Positions 61,442 through 64,000 of a stretch of 64,000 nucleotides of DNA are shown piece after piece (the stretch's first letter is position 1; each line of letters opens with the position of its first letter). Both the position numbers and the translations under genes were made by a program. Below the pieces are notes generated by a model that did not search any database, was not told where the DNA came from, and saw only the letters and a program-made list of their open reading frames with translations. The DNA comes from Bacteroides sp. GM023 (GTDB taxonomy: Bacteria; Bacteroidota; Bacteroidia; Bacteroidales; Bacteroidaceae), in contig NZ_JAAXGE010000012.1 of the NCBI RefSeq assembly GCF_014750685.1, positions 1 through 64,000 on the forward strand. Reading direction: 5' to 3'.

Positions 61442-62308
61442 ATGAAAATAATAGGTATAGGAGAAGTTGTTTGGGACTGCTTCCCGGAAGGTAAAAGACT
61501 TGGCGGAGCACCTATCAATTTCTGTTTTTTTGCAAAAGAGTTGGGAGCAGATTCGTATCCTGTTACGGCAATAGGTGAAGATGAACTTGGTGATGAAACG
61601 ATTGTGGTGCTTAAAAAGACCGGACTTGATTTAAGATATGTTTCTCGTAATTGTTTGCCGACGGGTAAAGTGCTCGTGTCGTTGAATGAGGCTGGCGTTC
61701 CGCAATATAACATTGTTGAGAATGTTGCTTGGGATGCAATCGAGTGTAGTCGTGCAACAATGGAGCTTGTTAGCGATGCGGACGTTGTTTGCTGGGGCTC
61801 TTTGGCACAGCGAAGTGAGAAGTCACGTACTTCAATCTTGAAGTTTATAGATGCTGTGCCGAACACATCATTGAAGGTTTTTGATATTAATATCAGGCAA
61901 CATTTTTATTCGACAAACTTAATTGTGGAATCATTGGAAAAGGCAAATGTTCTCAAATTAAATGAGGACGAGTTGCCGTTGCTGATTTCTCTTCTTTCCC
62001 TTTCGACTGATTTTGTTGAAGCTATCGCAGAACTTATTTCTCGTTTCTCACTTAAATACGTCATATTTACGCAGGGCGCAGTACGCAGTGGAATATACGA
62101 TGCAAGTGGGGAGGTTTCATCCATCGACACGCCCAAAGTCGAGGTAGCCGATACTGTAGGTGCAGGCGATTCGTTTACTGCTACCTTTGTCGTTAACATG
62201 CTTAGAGGTGAATCGGTGGTAGAATCGCACCGCAGGGCGGTAGATGTCTCGGCATATACTTGTACACAAAGAGGAGCAATCAATCCACTACCCGACAGTC
62301 AAAAGTAA
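61442..62308 (+). CDS. PfkB-family sugar kinase (fructokinase-like)
   Basis: 288 residues. PfkB signature 1 KRLGGAPINFCFFAKELGAD and signature 2 VADTVGAGDSFTATFVVNML with the catalytic aspartate in GAGD. It phosphorylates a ketose, deoxyribose or keto-acid with ATP in the cytoplasm. As the last gene of the operon, with two dehydrogenases before it, it would trap the oxidised product as a phosphate (inference; fructose or 2-keto-3-deoxygluconate are the common substrates of the family). A terminator follows at 62393. Confidence 0.92.
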   Translation: MKIIGIGEVVWDCFPEGKRLGGAPINFCFFAKELGADSYPVTAIGEDELGDETIVVLKKTGLDLRYVSRNCLPTGKVLVSLNEAGVPQYNIVENVAWDAIECSRATMELVSDADVVCWGSLAQRSEKSRTSILKFIDAVPNTSLKVFDINIRQHFYSTNLIVESLEKANVLKLNEDELPLLISLLSLSTDFVEAIAELISRFSLKYVIFTQGAVRSGIYDASGEVSSIDTPKVEVADTVGAGDSFTATFVVNMLRGESVVESHRRAVDVSAYTCTQRGAINPLPDSQK

Positions 62309-62392
62309 TGATACTGTATCTTTGGAAAGAAGTAAGTAGGATATATCGAAATCTTCGATTAAAGGAGAATATGTCATAGTGTGAGGATGAGA

Positions 62393-62428
62393 TAAAAGAG
62401 ATAGGTACCTAAGTGCTTATCTCTTTTA
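62393..62428 (+). terminator. Terminator of the polyol-like operon
   Basis: TAAAAGAGATA and TATCTCTTTTA form a perfect 11-bp stem around a 14-base loop containing GGTACC, followed by an ATTT run. It lies 85 bases after the kinase stop and closes the LacI-linked operon before the sigma gene. Confidence 0.75.
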
Positions 62429-62578
62429 ATTTGGGGATTTATATTGTTCAGGATTGATTTTTACTCTGGTTGATAGCTTATTTTTAGAACTGAATATGAT
62501 AGGATATATGGAATATAAGTACTCTTTATCCTTCAGGAGATACTTGTATAGATATTAGGTTAATTAGGACAATTTCTC

Positions 62579-62586
62579 TAAATTTG
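62579..62586 (+). promoter_or_regulatory. Candidate -7 element of the second ECF sigma gene
   Basis: TAAATTTG matches TAnnTTTG, 25 bases before the sigma ATG at 62612. The 62429-62578 stretch shows no other clear element. Confidence 0.5.
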
Positions 62587-62611
62587 CGGCATTAACTCGA
62601 CTAATACATCC

Positions 62612-63202
62612 ATGGAGCATACTGAAACTTTAATAATAGAGCAGTTGAAACTAGGCAATGAAGATGCCTGGCAATACATCTATGACCATCATTATGCCCT
62701 GTTATGTCATATTGCCAATAGTTATGTGAAAGATCAGTTCGTGGCTGAAACCATTGTCGGAGATACCATTTTTCATGTTTGGGAGATTCGTGAAACCTTG
62801 GAAATATCCGTTTCCATCCGTAGCTATTTGCTAAGGGCTGTCCGCAACCGCTGCATTAATTATTTCAATTCAGAACGGGAAAAGAGAGAAATCGCGTTTT
62901 CCGCCCTTATGCCTGATGAAATATCGGATGATAAAATCATATTGACCGACTCGCATCCATTAGGCATGTTATTAGAACGTGAACTGGAAGAAGAAATCTA
63001 TAAAGCCATTGATAAACTTCCCGACGAATGTCGTCGTGTATTCGATAAAAGTCGTTTTGAAGGAAAATCATACGAAGAAATATCTCAAGACCTCGGTATC
63101 TCCATTAATACCGTTAAATATCATATAAAGAATGCGTTAGCTTTGCTTCAAAAGCACTTGAGTAAATATCTGGTTACTCTATTTCTATTTTTCTTCAGTT
63201 AA
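62612..63202 (+). CDS. ECF RNA polymerase sigma factor
   Basis: 196 residues. Region 2 (DAWQYIYDHHYALLCHIANS, then AETIVGDTIFHVWEIRETLE), and region 4 (LPDECRRVFDKSRFEGKSYE, then EISQDLGISINTVKYHIKNA). The hydrophobic tail LVTLFLFFFS is typical of SusC-linked sigmas. It is followed after 71 bases by a FecR gene in the same direction, so it opens a new regulated locus. Confidence 0.94.
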   Translation: MEHTETLIIEQLKLGNEDAWQYIYDHHYALLCHIANSYVKDQFVAETIVGDTIFHVWEIRETLEISVSIRSYLLRAVRNRCINYFNSEREKREIAFSALMPDEISDDKIILTDSHPLGMLLERELEEEIYKAIDKLPDECRRVFDKSRFEGKSYEEISQDLGISINTVKYHIKNALALLQKHLSKYLVTLFLFFFS

Positions 63203-63273
63203 AAACGAAAATAAATCATATTTTGACTACCCTCAATTAGAAAACTACTGTCTCCTTTATAGAAAGCAAGAAT

Positions 63274-64000
63274 ATGGAAGAAGAAAAAAAACATATTGAC
63301 GAACTGATTGCAAACTATCTGACCGGAGGTTTGGATGAAAATAATTTGTCTGAACTAAAGGCATGGATAGCTGCATCGGCTGAAAATGAGACCTATTTTA
63401 TCCAGCAACGGGAAGTCTGGTTTTCAGCCGTGAGTCGTGAAGCTGCATCCATATATAATAAGAATAAAGCATTTGATACTTTCAGAGAACGCATACACAG
63501 CTCGAAGAAAGAGCAGAAACCTTTCCGACAGGGATTCCGCTTATCAGCCATGTGGCGTTATGCGGCAGTCGTCGCAGTGATAATCGCCGTAGGATACCTT
63601 TCATATTGGAGAGGTGAAGTAAATGTAAAAGATACCTTCGCCGATATTTCAGTAGAAGCCCCTTTAGGATCGAAAACCAAACTTTATCTGCCGGATGGCA
63701 CATTAGTATGGCTCAATGCCGGTTCACGAATGACCTATTCGCAAGGATTCGGAGTTGATAACCGTAAAGTCGAACTGGAAGGAGAAGGTTATTTTGAAGT
63801 CACGCGAAATGAAAAGATTCCTTTCTACGTAAAAACGAAAGACCTGCAACTGCGGGTATTGGGAACGAAATTTAATTTCCGGGACTACCCTGAAGACCAT
63901 GAAGTCGTTGTTTCCTTATTGGAAGGAAAAGTCGAACTGAATAATATGTTGAAAAGCGAAAAAGAAGCCTTCCTGGCACCTGACGAAAGAGCCATATTAA
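63274..64000 (+). CDS. FecR-type anti-sigma factor, 3' end outside the window
   Basis: 242 codons visible, open to the edge. Short N-terminal cytoplasmic region (ELIANYLTGGLDENNLSELK), a membrane segment near YAAVVAVIIAVGYLSYW, then the FecR domain (APLGSKTKLYLPDGTLVWLN, GEGYFEVTRNEKIPFYVKT, VVSLLEGKVELNN). It would restrain the sigma factor encoded just before it. The associated SusC/SusD genes should follow beyond the window. Confidence 0.93.
   Translation, partial: MEEEKKHIDELIANYLTGGLDENNLSELKAWIAASAENETYFIQQREVWFSAVSREAASIYNKNKAFDTFRERIHSSKKEQKPFRQGFRLSAMWRYAAVVAVIIAVGYLSYWRGEVNVKDTFADISVEAPLGSKTKLYLPDGTLVWLNAGSRMTYSQGFGVDNRKVELEGEGYFEVTRNEKIPFYVKTKDLQLRVLGTKFNFRDYPEDHEVVVSLLEGKVELNNMLKSEKEAFLAPDERAIL

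Noticed and set aside
62308..62379. 23-codon ORF overlapping the kinase stop
   Set aside because: It begins with a TAATG overlap but has no family resemblance, sits just before a terminator and is probably chance.

Overview
The window reads as a chromosome segment of a gut Bacteroides (Bacteroidales). Evidence: two complete SusC/SusD pairs plus the start of a third Sus-type regulatory pair, ECF sigma/FecR anti-sigma modules, lipoprotein glycoside hydrolases, BACON domains, LytTR/LytS signalling, and many TAnnTTTG-type -7 promoter elements, which are characteristic of Bacteroidetes. No species call is possible from sequence reading alone.

Layout. (1) 1-12.6 kb is a mosaic of short units: an odd HU-like protein with an EF-hand-like loop and a membrane segment, an AAA/PD-(D/E)XK protein, an autoregulated-looking TetR/secreted protein/flavodoxin-ferredoxin operon, a VOC protein, a WG-repeat protein, a HelD-like helicase, a nucleotidyltransferase-like protein, a PAS-LuxR regulator, a LytTR/LytS pair and an outer-membrane barrel protein. 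(2) 12.8-16.2 kb is an RNA-handling/cold-response-like cluster: RRM protein, DEAD-box helicase with a long leader holding a small ORF and hairpin, cold-shock-domain protein, and a double GNAT protein. (3) 16.3-21.3 kb is a housekeeping block on the minus strand: tRNA-Phe and a presumed operon sppA-lpxK-PNP-thiL. (4) 21.5-38.95 kb is a glycan locus: a MINPP-like histidine phosphatase and a GH92 alpha-mannosidase, then a divergent sigma/FecR pair beside STN-containing SusC, SusD, a SusE/F-like protein, a BACON-TIM-barrel candidate hydrolase, a GH5-like enzyme and a GH20 hexosaminidase. The enzyme set suits N-glycan-like material (inference). (5) 39.0-40.96 kb is a group IIC intron inserted directly behind the GH20 terminator. 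(6) 40.96-62.3 kb is a LacI-controlled Sus-like locus with no recognisable glycoside hydrolase or lyase. It has two FAD oxidoreductases, a Na+/solute symporter, a BACON lipoprotein, SusC/SusD, two signal-less orphan proteins, a metallo-beta-lactamase-fold lipoprotein, a beta-propeller/histidine-phosphatase fusion, an SGNH esterase, a mannitol-dehydrogenase-family enzyme, a zinc dehydrogenase and a PfkB sugar kinase. (7) 62.6 kb to the end starts another ECF sigma/FecR-controlled locus that leaves the window.

How the parts fit. Locus 4 looks like a classical trans-envelope-signalled system: the STN domain of SusC talks to FecR, which holds the sigma factor. Locus 6 is the most unusual region. 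Its envelope proteins would de-esterify and dephosphorylate an imported ligand, the symporter would bring the product into the cytoplasm, and a set of dehydrogenases and a kinase would turn a polyol-like or sugar-acid-like core into a phosphorylated ketose or keto-acid. This route is inferred from family membership; the substrate is unknown. A cluster of palindromic LacI-type sites and a small leader ORF lie between lacI and the operon.
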